Shown: piece by piece, positions 32,457 through 45,484 of the stretch
Layout of the letters: each line of letters begins with the position of its first letter
Numbering within the stretch: the stretch's first letter is position 1
Origin: Planctomycetota bacterium
Lineage (GTDB): Bacteria > Planctomycetota > B15-G4 > JADJEK01
Assembly: GCA_016709145.1 (NCBI GenBank)
Contig: JADJEK010000005.1
Location: 124,001-188,000, forward strand
Direction: 5' to 3'
DNA: 64,000 nucleotides
The notes under the pieces: model-generated
Databases searched by the model: none
Told to the model about the DNA's origin: nothing
What the model saw: the letters and a program-made list of their open reading frames with translations, nothing else
Program-made: the position numbers and the translations under genes

Positions 32457-35450
32457 TCACTTCACCGTCGGCCGCAGCGTGATCCCGTTCAAGCCAGTGA
32501 CCGGCACCCTCAGGTCCACGGGCGCGAGATCGGAATCCGGGCCGTAGACGAACGCGTCGTAATCGCCAGGCGCGACGTCGGCGATCTCGAACGAGCGCGA
32601 CGTCGGGTCGACGAATCCGAACGCACCGAGTCCGACTTCCTCGCCGTCCTTCGCGCCCTTCTTGACCAGGCGCACGAACAGGTACGGCGCGCTGACTCCG
32701 CTCGGGAGCTCGACCGATCCGGCGACCGTGACGGCCGACAACAGTTCGATCGACAGCGGTGTCGCCGCCCCACGGCCGGGCACGTGGACGGGCCCGACGT
32801 CGGTCGTCGCGAAGCCCTGATGCTGCACGCGCACGAGGTACTCGCCCTGCGGCACGTCGTGGAACGCGAAGCTGCCGTCCTGTTCGGTCGCGGCCGGGAT
32901 CGTCGCGTCCCCACCCAGCAGCGAGACGTTCGCGAATCCGATCGCGCTGCCGTTGCTCGCCGCGCGCACTCGACCCGTCAGCGAGCCGGTCTCGATCACG
33001 AGCTGCACTTCTCGCGTCTCGCCCTGCGTCAACTGCAGCGGCAAGACCGAAAACGCGGCCGACGCATCGTTGCCTGAACGTGCCGTGATCGTGGCGTCGC
33101 CCGCCGGCACGGCCGCGAGATCGAAGCGTCCTTGCGCGTCGGTCATCGCCTGATCGCCACCGCCACGCGCGCCGCGAGCTTCGACGTGCATGTCCGCGCG
33201 CGGCGCGCCGTTCACGAGCACGACGCCCGTGACGCGCGCGGTCTTGCCCGAGTACGCGGCGCGCTTCGTGTCGAGGTCGATCCAGGTCTCCTCGCCTTCA
33301 CGGATCACGACCTCGACCTCGGGTGGCCCGTCGTCGAAGTCCGGCTCGCCGCCAATCCGCACGCGCATTCCGCCATCGTCACCGTCATCGTCATTGCCTT
33401 GATCGACCGGCTTCGACCGTGCCGTCGTCGTCATGCCGATCATCGGGCCACCCATGCCCTGCCCCCCCATGCCCTCGAGCGGCTTCTCGGTCGCGACCAC
33501 CTTGTGCGGTCCCTCTTCGAGGTGCGTGATCGTGAAATCGCCGCGATCGTCGGTCAGCGTGAGGCGCGGCAGGATCGTCGCGTCCTCGCTCGACGGGAAC
33601 GCGACGACCATGTGCGACTTCGTGATCGGTTCACCGTTCTGCGTGACGTGGCCGCGCAAGGTGCCTCCGGCTTTCAAGCGCACTTCGATCGGCGGTCCCG
33701 GCACGACCATCTCGAACTCTTCGATGGCGTAGAACGGGTGGAACACGCGCACGCGCTGCTTGCCTTCCGCGAGGTGCGGCAGGAACGCGACGCCGTTCGC
33801 GTCGGTGCGCCGCGAGATCGTCGGCGGCTGGAACAGCTCGAGCATCTTCTCTTCGTTCGGAGTCGCGACCGTCGCCAGCGCGTACTCGATCGGAGCGCCG
33901 GCCTTCTCGGCGACGACGCGGATGGTCGCGGAGTACTCCGGCTCGAGCACGAGTTCGACTTCCGCGAGGCCCTTGTCGATGCGCGTCGTCGTGCGACCGA
34001 CCGCGAGTCCATCGGCGACCGCGAGCACGTGGTAGTTGCCGGGCGAGAGCCCACGCACTTCGATGCGACCGTCGTCGAGCTTCGTCGTGCGCCCCTTCAA
34101 GTTGACCTTGGCGTCGAGCAACGGCACTTCGGCGAGCGGCGACTCGGGGATCACGGCGAGCTTCGCTCCGCCCGGTTGCGTGCCGTCCTTCGCGAGGATG
34201 CGCGCGCGCAACGCGAACGTCTCCTCCACGCGGATCACGGGTTCGTCGACTCCGGGATAGACGACCTCCGACACGATCCAGCGCGAGGCGTCCTTCGGCC
34301 GCACCGCGACCACGTGACGGCCCTGCGTTAGTCCGTTCGCGAGGATGGTGCCGTTCGCGTCGGTCACACCGATCGGCACGGCGAGGCCGGCCGGGTAGAT
34401 CGGCAACAGTTCCGCGACGAGCACTTCCGCACCGGCGACGGGCTCGTCCGCGCCGTCGATCACGGCGATCGGGAGTTCGTCGCCGCGCGACATCGTTTGC
34501 TTGCCGATGTCCTTCTCGCCGCCGGCCGCGGTCGGGATCGGTCCACGCACGAGTTGGACGAAGCCGGGCTGATCCACGGCGATCCAGACTCGTCCGAGCG
34601 CAACGCCGTCGAGCTTGAACGAGCCGTCCTTCGCGGTGCGCGTCTCGGGGATCGGGATCAGCTCCCACAGACGCAGCGCGATGGGCGGCACGTCGAGCAC
34701 CGGCCAACCGTCGATGCCGGGGAACATTTGCTTCGCCTCGGGCGGGAGTTGACCGGTCAGAGCGCAACCCGGCCGCAACTTCGCGAGGCCGAACGGGAAG
34801 GCCTCGCCGACGTCGCCCGATGCGCGGACGCGTGCATCGGCCAGCGGCTCACCGCGCTCGTCGACGATGATCCCGCGCAACGTGCAGAACGCACCGAGTC
34901 GGATGTCGCCGAGATCGACGGTCTCGCCGGCTTGCGGCAACGCGAGCACGGGCACGGCCGTCGCACGCGGACCGGCTCGATCGACCGCGAGCAGGTAGAA
35001 GCCGCGCGGATCGACAGCGTCCAGGCGGAATCGACCGCCGGCGTCGGTCCGCGTCGAGCCGGCCTCGACGTTCAGCGCCGGCACGTCGTCGGAGAAGCGC
35101 GCGACGTCCTGCGCGGGGAACAGCTCGAGCGGATTGCAGCCGACGAGGTCGACCTTCATGTCGGCCTTCGGCGAACCGTCGTGCTCGACGATGCGGCCGA
35201 TCAGGGCGCCGAGAGCGGCACGGTACGACTCGGGGATGCCGCCGATCGCCGGAGCTTCGGCAACGGTCGCGCGCGCGATCGGGGCCACGACGGCCGGTTC
35301 GTTCGCGGGTGGTGCGGAGTCGTCGACCCTCGAAGCGCGCGTCGTCGCGGGGACGTCGATCGCATCGTTGGGCTCGGATCGCGAGAGGACGTACGCAACG
35401 ATGCCCACGACGCCAACCAGCGCCGCGAGCACCCAAGGAAGGCGCCGCAT
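32457..35450 (-). CDS. Membrane-anchored CarboxypepD_reg-like repeat protein, paralogue 1
   Basis: 997 aa. A short basic N-terminus and one membrane segment (LPWVLAALVGVVGIVAYVL) anchor a long exported part. After a ~50-residue linker comes the conserved entry YRAALGALIGRIVEHDGSPK, then roughly nine beta-sandwich repeats of carboxypeptidase regulatory type, each with a G(R/I)(V/I)VDExGEPLADARV-like core and a DG(S/R)Fxxxx(V/L) strand. It shares domain order and many residues with the next two genes. AGGTGG lies just before the ATG at 35450. No catalytic motif is visible. A surface scaffold, adhesin or sensor role is plausible. Its stop is 55 nt upstream of the synthase operon start, same strand. 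Confidence 0.85.
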   Translation of the reverse strand: MRRLPWVLAALVGVVGIVAYVLSRSEPNDAIDVPATTRASRVDDSAPPANEPAVVAPIARATVAEAPAIGGIPESYRAALGALIGRIVEHDGSPKADMKVDLVGCNPLELFPAQDVARFSDDVPALNVEAGSTRTDAGGRFRLDAVDPRGFYLLAVDRAGPRATAVPVLALPQAGETVDLGDIRLGAFCTLRGIIVDERGEPLADARVRASGDVGEAFPFGLAKLRPGCALTGQLPPEAKQMFPGIDGWPVLDVPPIALRLWELIPIPETRTAKDGSFKLDGVALGRVWIAVDQPGFVQLVRGPIPTAAGGEKDIGKQTMSRGDELPIAVIDGADEPVAGAEVLVAELLPIYPAGLAVPIGVTDANGTILANGLTQGRHVVAVRPKDASRWIVSEVVYPGVDEPVIRVEETFALRARILAKDGTQPGGAKLAVIPESPLAEVPLLDAKVNLKGRTTKLDDGRIEVRGLSPGNYHVLAVADGLAVGRTTTRIDKGLAEVELVLEPEYSATIRVVAEKAGAPIEYALATVATPNEEKMLELFQPPTISRRTDANGVAFLPHLAEGKQRVRVFHPFYAIEEFEMVVPGPPIEVRLKAGGTLRGHVTQNGEPITKSHMVVAFPSSEDATILPRLTLTDDRGDFTITHLEEGPHKVVATEKPLEGMGGQGMGGPMIGMTTTARSKPVDQGNDDDGDDGGMRVRIGGEPDFDDGPPEVEVVIREGEETWIDLDTKRAAYSGKTARVTGVVLVNGAPRADMHVEARGARGGGDQAMTDAQGRFDLAAVPAGDATITARSGNDASAAFSVLPLQLTQGETREVQLVIETGSLTGRVRAASNGSAIGFANVSLLGGDATIPAATEQDGSFAFHDVPQGEYLVRVQHQGFATTDVGPVHVPGRGAATPLSIELLSAVTVAGSVELPSGVSAPYLFVRLVKKGAKDGEEVGLGAFGFVDPTSRSFEIADVAPGDYDAFVYGPDSDLAPVDLRVPVTGLNGITLRPTVK

Positions 35451-35575
35451 CGATCCACCTGTTTCCGATCCGACCGCGGTGCCCACTCGCGTTGCGCGCA
35501 GGGTACGAGCCGGCGAGCGGCCGGACAACGACCAGGTTCCAGAGGCGGTTCCCGTGAACTCGACGGGTTCTGGTG

Positions 35576-35656
35576 TCGGAATCGGAATCGGAATCGGGCC
35601 GCAGCCGACGCCAGACGTCAGGCGCCCGATGCTGCGCTCCGATTCCGATTCCGCCA
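35576..35656. repeat. GGAATC tandem repeat forming an inverted pair
   Basis: Three to four GGAATC hexamers at about 35576-35599 are matched by the complementary TCCGATTCCGATTCC at 35638-35653, giving a potential ~15-bp stem around a ~40-nt loop. It lies in the 267-nt gap between two large paralogues, upstream of paralogue 1 on the minus strand, and may be regulatory or a terminator for the upstream gene. The rest of the gap shows nothing recognisable. Confidence 0.6.
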
Positions 35657-35717
35657 TGCGCCGACGCGCGGTGTCGCCGGGGTGCGCAACACCTGCAAAA
35701 CAGCGCTCGTCCCTTCG

Positions 35718-38700
35718 TCAGCCGTCCTCGCCGTACGAGTGTTCCTTCACGACGACGCCCGTCATCGTCAGACCTTCGAGGCCGCTCTCCGGCACGCTGA
35801 CGTCGATCGGTTGGAACTCGTACCACTTCCACTTGCTGCCGTCCTGGACGTTGCAGGACATCGTCACGCGGTAATTGCCGGGCCCGACGTCACTCGACGT
35901 GAACGTCAGCGACTCGTCGACGTAGACGCCGATCGCTTGCCCCGACGAACCCTCGACCGGCGAGAAGTTCAGCCACACGTTGCGTTCACCCGGGATCCCA
36001 CTCGGCAGCACGACGCGGCCGGAGACCTGGACCGCTCGCTTCAACTGCACGTCGACGCGCGCCGTCGATCCCGACGCGATCGTCCCCGTCGTCGTCGATC
36101 GCAGATAACCGCCGGTGTCGACGTCCAACTCGAACTCGCCGATCGGCGCCGGATCGATGCTGAACTCACCGAGCATGTCGGTCGACGCGTTCACGCGATG
36201 TCCCGACTTGCCCGCGTTCGAGACGCGGACGTTCTGGCCGTCGACGACCTCGTACGAGCCGCCGTACGCGATCTGATCGGCGCCCTTCGACTTCAGTACG
36301 ACCGATGCACCGCTCAGCGGCAGACCCGCTTCCGACACCACGCGACCGACGATCGCTCCGGTCTCGATGCGAATGGTTTCGTCGACGATGCCGCCCGCGG
36401 GGATCGCGATCACGCGCATGTGGAACCCGGTGTCCCAACCGCGAGCGTCCGATTGCCCGCTCGGCGTCACGGTGACCACCAAGTCCGTCGCCGGCACCGA
36501 CCCCACGTCGAATCGTCCCGTGGAATCGGTCTTGACCGTGCGTTGCGCACTCCAATCGTCGACCGCGCGCACGGCAACCGACGCGCCGGGCGCGGGCCGA
36601 TCGTTCAACGTCACGAGTCCGCGCAGTTGTCCCTTCGGCCCTTCGCCGAAACTGCCGAGCAGGTCGATCTCGACGTGCGTCTCCTCGCCGTCCGTGATCA
36701 CGACGTCGACGTCGCGCTCGGGGCGACCGAACTCGAACATGCGTTGGACGACGGCCTCGATGCCTTGATCGTGCGCGAAGCGGGGCAGGACGTTCGCCTC
36801 CCACTGGCCCGGCGTCAGGTGCTTGACCTTGAACTTGCCCTCGAGGTCGGTCGTCACGAAGCGGGGCATCGCAACGTCGTCGCGCCCCTGCTTCGACAGC
36901 ACGACCATGCGCGGTTGATCGATCGGCTTGCCGCCCTCGTGGACGTGTCCGATCAACGTGCCGCCCTCGACCAACGCCACGCTCGCGCTCGTCTCCGATT
37001 CCGCGAGGCGCGCGATGTGCGCCGCGTACTTCGGATGCGTGACGCGGATCATGACCTCGCCGGCCGGAGCTTGGCGCAACGCGGCGCGACCGTCTTTGCC
37101 GGTGCGGGCCGACGCCAGCGCGAGGAACGCGGAATCGTTGAACCTGGCCGGCAGGATCGCGACGTTCGCCTGCGCGACCGGCGTCTGCTTCGCCGCCGAC
37201 GTCACCGTCACGTCGATGCGGCGAGCTGGCTTCAACACGATCGTGACTTCGGACGGACCGGCGCTGACGTCGGCGTCGACGGTGCCGACCGCGAAGTCGT
37301 CGGCGCGCACCGCGACGGTGTACTTGTTCGAACCCAACGAACGAATGCGCACACGGCCGTCGTCGAGGTGTTCGAGCTTCGCGGCGACACGCGCCGGCGG
37401 CAGCACGACCGCGGCCTCGAGCATGTCGTCTTCGGGCGTCACGACGATCTCGGGTCGCGGGATGGTCGCACCCTTTTCGTCGACGGCTTTCACGACGAGG
37501 TCGTACGCGGGGGCGAGCTTCAGCACGGGCTCGTCGATGCCCGGCTGCGTGCCGGAAACGACGACCCAATCGAGATCGCCGGGCTTGCGCACGCAGACGA
37601 AGTGCGGCGCGTCGGGAAGCCCGTCGGCTTGGAACGCGCCGTCCGACTGCGACGACGTGAACCGGCGCAGGATGCCGCCACGCTCGCCCATCGCGAACTC
37701 GCGGCCGACCAGGACTTCACAGCCACCGACGCCGACGCCCGCTCCATCGACGACGCGGCCGGTCAACGACTCGCCGACCTGCATGCGCAGGGTCCCGAGT
37801 TCGCGCTTGCTGCCGGCGTTTCCGCTCGGGACCGGCCCATGGACCAACGTGACGAGACCGCGCTTGTTCGCGAGCACCGAGACCAATCCCGGCGGAATGC
37901 CCGCGAGTTCGAACGATCCGTCCTCGGCCGTCTTCGTCTCCGGGATCGGCAAGCGGTCGAACGCGACTTTGGCGGCCGGTGGAAACGGGACCGGCATGTA
38001 CGCCGTCTCACCACTGCGGCGCGATCGCGGATCGGGGAACACGACGCCGCCGTCGGGTTCGAGATCGGCCACTCCGAATTGGAAGATGATCGACGGCAAG
38101 TTCGTCGCGCGCACGCGAGCGCCAGCGACCGGATGGCCGTCGTCGTCGACGATCTTGCCGATGAACGTCGAGTACGGCTGCAGCACGATGTCGCCGAGAT
38201 CGACGACCGCGCCGGCCGTGAACGAGCAATCGACGAAGCGCACCGTCGCACGTGGTCCGCCGAGGTCGACGCCGAGGCCCGTGAACTGCTCCGGGTTCTG
38301 GCGCTCGAACGTGAAGCGACCGTCGTCGTCCGTCTTCACGCTGCCGCGTGACAGCGGGAACGACGAGTCGTCGCTGCGGAAGAAGCGCGTCGCGTCGCCG
38401 AACACTTCGTCCATCGCGACGCCGAGCAGTTCGACGTCGATCTTCGCGACCGGTGTGCCGTCGAGTTCGACGACGCGGCCCGTCAATCCCGCGAGTCCGG
38501 CCGCGTACTCGGCGTCGATGTCGAGCGCGTCCTGCCCGGCCTGCTCGACCGCCGCGGTGCGCTCGGTGGTCGGCGTGACCACGACGGCGGGCTCGTCGGC
38601 GACTTCGACGGCGGGCGCGCGCGGCTTGCCCTCGGGCACGTCGACGGTCGGTGGCGGGTCGTCGCCACTCTGGAAGAACACGAAACCGAGAACGCCGACG

Positions 38701-38747
38701 ACGAGCGCCAGCCCACCCAGGACGACAGGCAGCCGAAGCGAGCCCAT
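35718..38747 (-). CDS. Membrane-anchored CarboxypepD_reg-like repeat protein, paralogue 2
   Basis: 1009 aa. The N-terminal membrane segment is LPVVLGGLALVVGVLGFVFF. A Pro/Glu/Val-rich linker follows, then YAAGLAGLTGRVVELDGTP, which aligns with the entry of both neighbours. The segments RVRATNLPSIIF and FDRLPIPETKTAEDG are nearly identical in paralogue 3, as is the HGPVP motif. About nine sandwich repeats fill the rest. The N-in topology places the bulk in the periplasm or beyond. There is no enzyme signature. The tandem arrangement indicates two successive duplications. Confidence 0.85.
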   Translation of the reverse strand: MGSLRLPVVLGGLALVVGVLGFVFFQSGDDPPPTVDVPEGKPRAPAVEVADEPAVVVTPTTERTAAVEQAGQDALDIDAEYAAGLAGLTGRVVELDGTPVAKIDVELLGVAMDEVFGDATRFFRSDDSSFPLSRGSVKTDDDGRFTFERQNPEQFTGLGVDLGGPRATVRFVDCSFTAGAVVDLGDIVLQPYSTFIGKIVDDDGHPVAGARVRATNLPSIIFQFGVADLEPDGGVVFPDPRSRRSGETAYMPVPFPPAAKVAFDRLPIPETKTAEDGSFELAGIPPGLVSVLANKRGLVTLVHGPVPSGNAGSKRELGTLRMQVGESLTGRVVDGAGVGVGGCEVLVGREFAMGERGGILRRFTSSQSDGAFQADGLPDAPHFVCVRKPGDLDWVVVSGTQPGIDEPVLKLAPAYDLVVKAVDEKGATIPRPEIVVTPEDDMLEAAVVLPPARVAAKLEHLDDGRVRIRSLGSNKYTVAVRADDFAVGTVDADVSAGPSEVTIVLKPARRIDVTVTSAAKQTPVAQANVAILPARFNDSAFLALASARTGKDGRAALRQAPAGEVMIRVTHPKYAAHIARLAESETSASVALVEGGTLIGHVHEGGKPIDQPRMVVLSKQGRDDVAMPRFVTTDLEGKFKVKHLTPGQWEANVLPRFAHDQGIEAVVQRMFEFGRPERDVDVVITDGEETHVEIDLLGSFGEGPKGQLRGLVTLNDRPAPGASVAVRAVDDWSAQRTVKTDSTGRFDVGSVPATDLVVTVTPSGQSDARGWDTGFHMRVIAIPAGGIVDETIRIETGAIVGRVVSEAGLPLSGASVVLKSKGADQIAYGGSYEVVDGQNVRVSNAGKSGHRVNASTDMLGEFSIDPAPIGEFELDVDTGGYLRSTTTGTIASGSTARVDVQLKRAVQVSGRVVLPSGIPGERNVWLNFSPVEGSSGQAIGVYVDESLTFTSSDVGPGNYRVTMSCNVQDGSKWKWYEFQPIDVSVPESGLEGLTMTGVVVKEHSYGEDG

Positions 38748-38863
38748 GGAACACCCCGTCGCGCGCGAAGACGGGTGCCCTCCCGTTCACGGCGTCGGCG
38801 GCCAGGGTAGCGGCGGGACGCGGGACGATCGTCCGGAAAGTCCGAGGCCCGCGCCGCGAACCG

Positions 38864-41803
38864 TCAGCTCTTGCGCGGCATCGGGCTCAGCACTGCACCG
38901 ATGAGCCCACTGACCGGCACGTCGATCGATGTCGGCTCGAAGTTCATGTCCCGCCCGAAGAAGCGGACCTCGTAGGTGCCTGGGAACAGGTTGTCGACGC
39001 GGAACTCCATCGTCGTCGTGTCGACCCGACCGCCGGAGCGCCGCGCGGTGTCGTCCTTCGCGCGGAACTCGAGGAACAAGAACTGCGGCGTGGATGTGCC
39101 CGAAGGCAGATCGACGCGGCCCTTCACCGAGACGCCCGTGACGAGGCGTACGTCGACGGGGTTCGGCTCGCCGCCGTACGGCACGACGACGTCCCTCACG
39201 GTCGCGGCCGCGTAGCCCTCACGGCGCGCGGTCAACGTGTACGTGCCCTCGGGAACGGCTTCGAACACGAACGAGCCGTCGCGCTCGGTGACCCCACGCA
39301 ACGTGTTGCCGCGCGGAGGCCCACGGCGTGGTTCCTCGGCCCGCGCCGGCGCGTCGGCTTCCTGCGGCTGCAGCCGCACCTCGGCCGCGAGCAACGGTTG
39401 CCCGTCCTGCGCCGATCGCACCGTGCCGCGCACGCGCCCGGTCTTGACGTCGAAGTTCAACTCGACGATCTCGTTGGACGGCACGTCGATCGACTGCGTG
39501 GCGAGTTCGCCGCCGCCGCCCATCATCATCATGCTGCGCATGCCGCGCTTGCGGATCGAGACGCGCACCTTGCCGGCCTTGACCTTGCCGAAGTCGTAGA
39601 CGCCGTACTGGTTGGTCGAAATCGTGCGCATCGCGCGCCAATCGCCCTCGGGCATCGCCGTCACCGACGCGTTCTGCGCGAGTTGACCGTCGATCGACAC
39701 GCGGCCGCGCAACGTGCCCGCCGGTCCGTCCGGCGCGTTGTTCAACAGGTCGACGTCGACCTTCGTCGTTTCGCCTTCCTTGATCGTCACGCTGACGAAG
39801 CGCTCCGGGATCATCGACTCCATGCCTTGCATGAACTCGCTCATGCCCTGATCGGCGAAGCGCTTCAGCACGACCATTTCGTAGTTGCCCGGCGCGAGGT
39901 GCGTGATCGTGAAGTCGCCGTTGCCGTCGGTCACGGAGAACGTCGGCAGCTCGCCCTCGCGAGGCAAGCCCATGCCGATGAAGCGCGCCTTGTCCGGCGG
40001 ATCGCCGGCCATGTGCACGCGTCCGACCAGCGTGCCGCCCTTCGTCAGCATCGCGAGCAGCGGGTCGCCAGGGACAGTGAGGTCGAGGTCGACGTTCGCG
40101 TACGCCGGATGCGAGACGCGCACCTTGTATTCGCCGGCCTTCAAGCCCGGCAGCACGATCTGCCCGGCATCGTCGGACTTGCGCACGATCAGCGGCACGC
40201 GCCGCAGTTCGCGCTGCGCGTTCTTGGTGTCGAACGCACCCGCGGCCGCCCAGACGATCGGCGCCTTCGTGCCGGCCGCGAGCACCGTGATGCTCGCCGA
40301 GAACTCGGGTTCGAGCGTGACGTCGACGTGCGCCTTGCCCTTGCTGAGATCGGCGCTGTCCTTGCCGACCGCGTAGCCCTGCGCACGCACGAGGATCGAG
40401 TAGCGCCCGGGCGCCAAGCCCGACACCGACGCGCTGCCGTCCTCGAGGTAGCGCAAGCGCGGACCGAGCGGGATCGGCGGCGTCAGCAACGGATGCAGTG
40501 GGACTTCCGACAGCGGTTGGATCACCAGGTTCGGCTTCGTGATGATCTCGCCGGCGCCGTTGCGTGCAGTGACGGTCAGCGATTCGGTCGCGCCGAACTT
40601 CAGCTCCGGCTCGTCGGCTCCGGGGACTTGATCGGCGAGCACGGCCCAATCGCCGCCGTTCGGATGCTGCGCGGCGATGACGTGGTTCGCGTCCGACAAG
40701 CCGTCGGCGACGAACGTGCCGTCCTCGTTCGACGTCGCGAGCGGCATCATCACGGCGGCGGGGAAGATCTCGAACTGCGGCCCGGCGAAGATGCGCGCGC
40801 CCGCGAGCGGCTTGCCGTCCTGACCGATGACGACGCCTTCGAGGCTCTCGCCGCGATCGAGCACGAGCCGACCGACGTCGCGCTCCGGCGTGCCGGCGTT
40901 GGCCGGAACCGGCCCGTGGACGAGCGGCACGAAATGCGCGCGGTCGACGACGACGCTCACCGATCCGAGCGGCACGCCTTCGAGGCGGAACGCACCCTCG
41001 GCGTCGGTTTCGGTCTGCGGGATCGGCAGCCGAGACATCAACTGCGACAGCCACGACCACTGCAGCACGCGCCATTGATCGCCGGGCGGCTGCTTGAACG
41101 CGGCCGCGAAGCCCGGGCCGATCCACTGCGCGCCGAAGTTGAAGATGATCGACGGCAAGTTCGTCGCGCGGACGCGCGCGAACGCGACCGGATCGCCGCG
41201 CTCGTCGACGACTCGACCCGTGAAGGTCACGTACGGTTCGAGGCGCACGTCGCCGACGTCGACCGTCTCGCCCGGGTTCGGCGTGCGATCGACGAACTGG
41301 ATCTTCGCGCGCGGTCCTTCGAGGTCACAGCCGAGGAACAGCACCGAGTCGGGCTCGAGTTTCGTGAACGCGAAGCGTCCGGCGTCGTCGGTGCGCGTGG
41401 TCGCTTTCAGGTCTTTGAATTCGATCGGCTCGGCTTGGAACCACGTGTCGACCGGGATCAGGATGTCCGGCAACGCGGCGCCGAGGAGTTCGACTTTCAT
41501 GTCCGGTACCGGTGTGCCGTCGGTTTCGACCACGCGGCCCGTGATCGCACCGAGCGCCGCGACGTATTCCGCCGGCGGCTCGTCGAGCGCTCGTTGCGGG
41601 ACGTCGGACACCGCCGCGCGTGCGACGTCGATCGCCGCCGCATCGCTCGCGAGCGGCGCGTCGTCGACGGCGGGTCGAGTCGCGACCTGGCGCTGCGGGA
41701 CGTCGACGCGCTCGGCGTCGTCGTCCGCACTGAACAAGAAGATGGCGATGCCGCCGACCACGGCCAATGCGGCCGCGGCGATACCGACGCGTGCGGAGTT
41801 CAT
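38864..41803 (-). CDS. Membrane-anchored CarboxypepD_reg-like repeat protein, paralogue 3
   Basis: 979 aa. A membrane segment (VGIAAAALAVVGGIAIFLF) is followed by an acidic linker and YVAALGAITGRVVETDGTP. The shared internal blocks are RVRATNLPSIIFNFG, SRLPIPQTETDAEG and HGPVPANAG. A glycine/methionine-rich insert (RGMRSMMMMGGGGELA) at about 755-772 is specific to this copy. The last ~100 residues again carry a sandwich (GVSVKGRVDLPSGTSTP). It is closest to paralogue 2 by these blocks. It is the first gene of the tandem set on this strand; its promoter should lie in the 87 nt before the kinase gene's stop or further upstream. Confidence 0.85.
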   Translation of the reverse strand: MNSARVGIAAAALAVVGGIAIFLFSADDDAERVDVPQRQVATRPAVDDAPLASDAAAIDVARAAVSDVPQRALDEPPAEYVAALGAITGRVVETDGTPVPDMKVELLGAALPDILIPVDTWFQAEPIEFKDLKATTRTDDAGRFAFTKLEPDSVLFLGCDLEGPRAKIQFVDRTPNPGETVDVGDVRLEPYVTFTGRVVDERGDPVAFARVRATNLPSIIFNFGAQWIGPGFAAAFKQPPGDQWRVLQWSWLSQLMSRLPIPQTETDAEGAFRLEGVPLGSVSVVVDRAHFVPLVHGPVPANAGTPERDVGRLVLDRGESLEGVVIGQDGKPLAGARIFAGPQFEIFPAAVMMPLATSNEDGTFVADGLSDANHVIAAQHPNGGDWAVLADQVPGADEPELKFGATESLTVTARNGAGEIITKPNLVIQPLSEVPLHPLLTPPIPLGPRLRYLEDGSASVSGLAPGRYSILVRAQGYAVGKDSADLSKGKAHVDVTLEPEFSASITVLAAGTKAPIVWAAAGAFDTKNAQRELRRVPLIVRKSDDAGQIVLPGLKAGEYKVRVSHPAYANVDLDLTVPGDPLLAMLTKGGTLVGRVHMAGDPPDKARFIGMGLPREGELPTFSVTDGNGDFTITHLAPGNYEMVVLKRFADQGMSEFMQGMESMIPERFVSVTIKEGETTKVDVDLLNNAPDGPAGTLRGRVSIDGQLAQNASVTAMPEGDWRAMRTISTNQYGVYDFGKVKAGKVRVSIRKRGMRSMMMMGGGGELATQSIDVPSNEIVELNFDVKTGRVRGTVRSAQDGQPLLAAEVRLQPQEADAPARAEEPRRGPPRGNTLRGVTERDGSFVFEAVPEGTYTLTARREGYAAATVRDVVVPYGGEPNPVDVRLVTGVSVKGRVDLPSGTSTPQFLFLEFRAKDDTARRSGGRVDTTTMEFRVDNLFPGTYEVRFFGRDMNFEPTSIDVPVSGLIGAVLSPMPRKS

Positions 41804-41890
41804 GCAGCGATCTCGTCCGATCGGGGTGCCCGGTCCCGAATCAACGGCCGGAGACTACACCGAACGCCAGTCGGCGTTCCAGCGACCAAA

Positions 41891-44540
<2,650 letters not shown>

Positions 44541-44729
44541 GTTCGCCTCCCTGATGACCACCGAAGGAACGACTCGGCGGTCCGCTTGTTCTCGGCCGAC
44601 GCGGCGGACGAACTTGACCGACTCACGGCATCGATCGAGACGCGAGGGGTCCAAGCGAACCGCCGCCGGTACGCGCGTGCGGACCGGCGGCGGGATCGGG
44701 GTCGACCTTTGGAGAGAGCGACGTCCGCT

Positions 44730-45332
44730 TCAGTCGAGGACCTTGAGGTCCGCGTTCGTGAGTTGTAGCAGCCCGCCCTGCGGCACGACGGCGCCCTGGC
44801 CGAACACGTGCAGGCCGATCAGCGCCGGTTGGTCGGGGATGTCGATGTCGATCGAGAACTCGCCGCCACTGTCGGTCGTGCCCTGACCGAGCACGAACAT
44901 CTGGTTCGGCGCGAGGAACAGCGTGCCCCACGAACCGAACGGCACGAACCCGTCCTTGAATCCGAGCACTGCGATCGCGAGCGACCCCGGCGCGGCGTTC
45001 ACCGTGAACTGCATCTCGCCGCCGATCGAGCCGTTGCCGCCGATGCTGAACGACTGCGCGACGACCTGGATCGTGGTCACCGTGATCTTCGGCGCCGTCG
45101 CCGAACCGTTCCACATCCCGGTTCCGTGCACGTACTGGCCGACCAGCGGCAGCAACGCGATCGTCGGGCTGACCAGGCTCACGTGCGTGTTGTCGAGCAC
45201 GAAGTCGAAGCCCGGGCAGTAGTAGCAGACGTTCTCACCGTCCTCGACCTTGCCGTCGAACGTCACTTCCTGTGCGAACGCGGACGACGCCAACAGAGCA
45301 AGGCCACCAACGAACGAAACGAACGAGCGCAT
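44730..45332 (-). CDS. Small exported protein with shared C-terminal beta module
   Basis: 200 aa. A signal peptide ends at SSAFAQ (residue 21). A CYYC pair lies near residue 36. Residues about 95-200 (SLAIAVLGFKDGFVPFGSWG onward, ending LTNADLKVLD) match the pattern of the C-terminal module seen in the proteins at 28157, 48595 and 55385: a lipase-like (V/A)LG strand, a GGxL turn, an IP.LP segment and a final Q/A strand. GGAG lies 6 nt before the ATG at 45332. The function is unknown; probably secreted. The 189 nt to the kinase start show no clear motif. Confidence 0.75.
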   Translation of the reverse strand: MRSFVSFVGGLALLASSAFAQEVTFDGKVEDGENVCYYCPGFDFVLDNTHVSLVSPTIALLPLVGQYVHGTGMWNGSATAPKITVTTIQVVAQSFSIGGNGSIGGEMQFTVNAAPGSLAIAVLGFKDGFVPFGSWGTLFLAPNQMFVLGQGTTDSGGEFSIDIDIPDQPALIGLHVFGQGAVVPQGGLLQLTNADLKVLD

Positions 45333-45484
45333 CGAGGTCTCCGGATCGAGAAGAGGGAAGAGGTCACGCTGGGACCAAAGGCACCGGCCGTGCCAGTCGT
45401 CCACCCCCCGATCCCATGCCGCTCAGGCCCGTGCAGCTCCGAGTCCAAGACGTCGCCGTCCCGATTCGGGAGTCGACGCGATGA

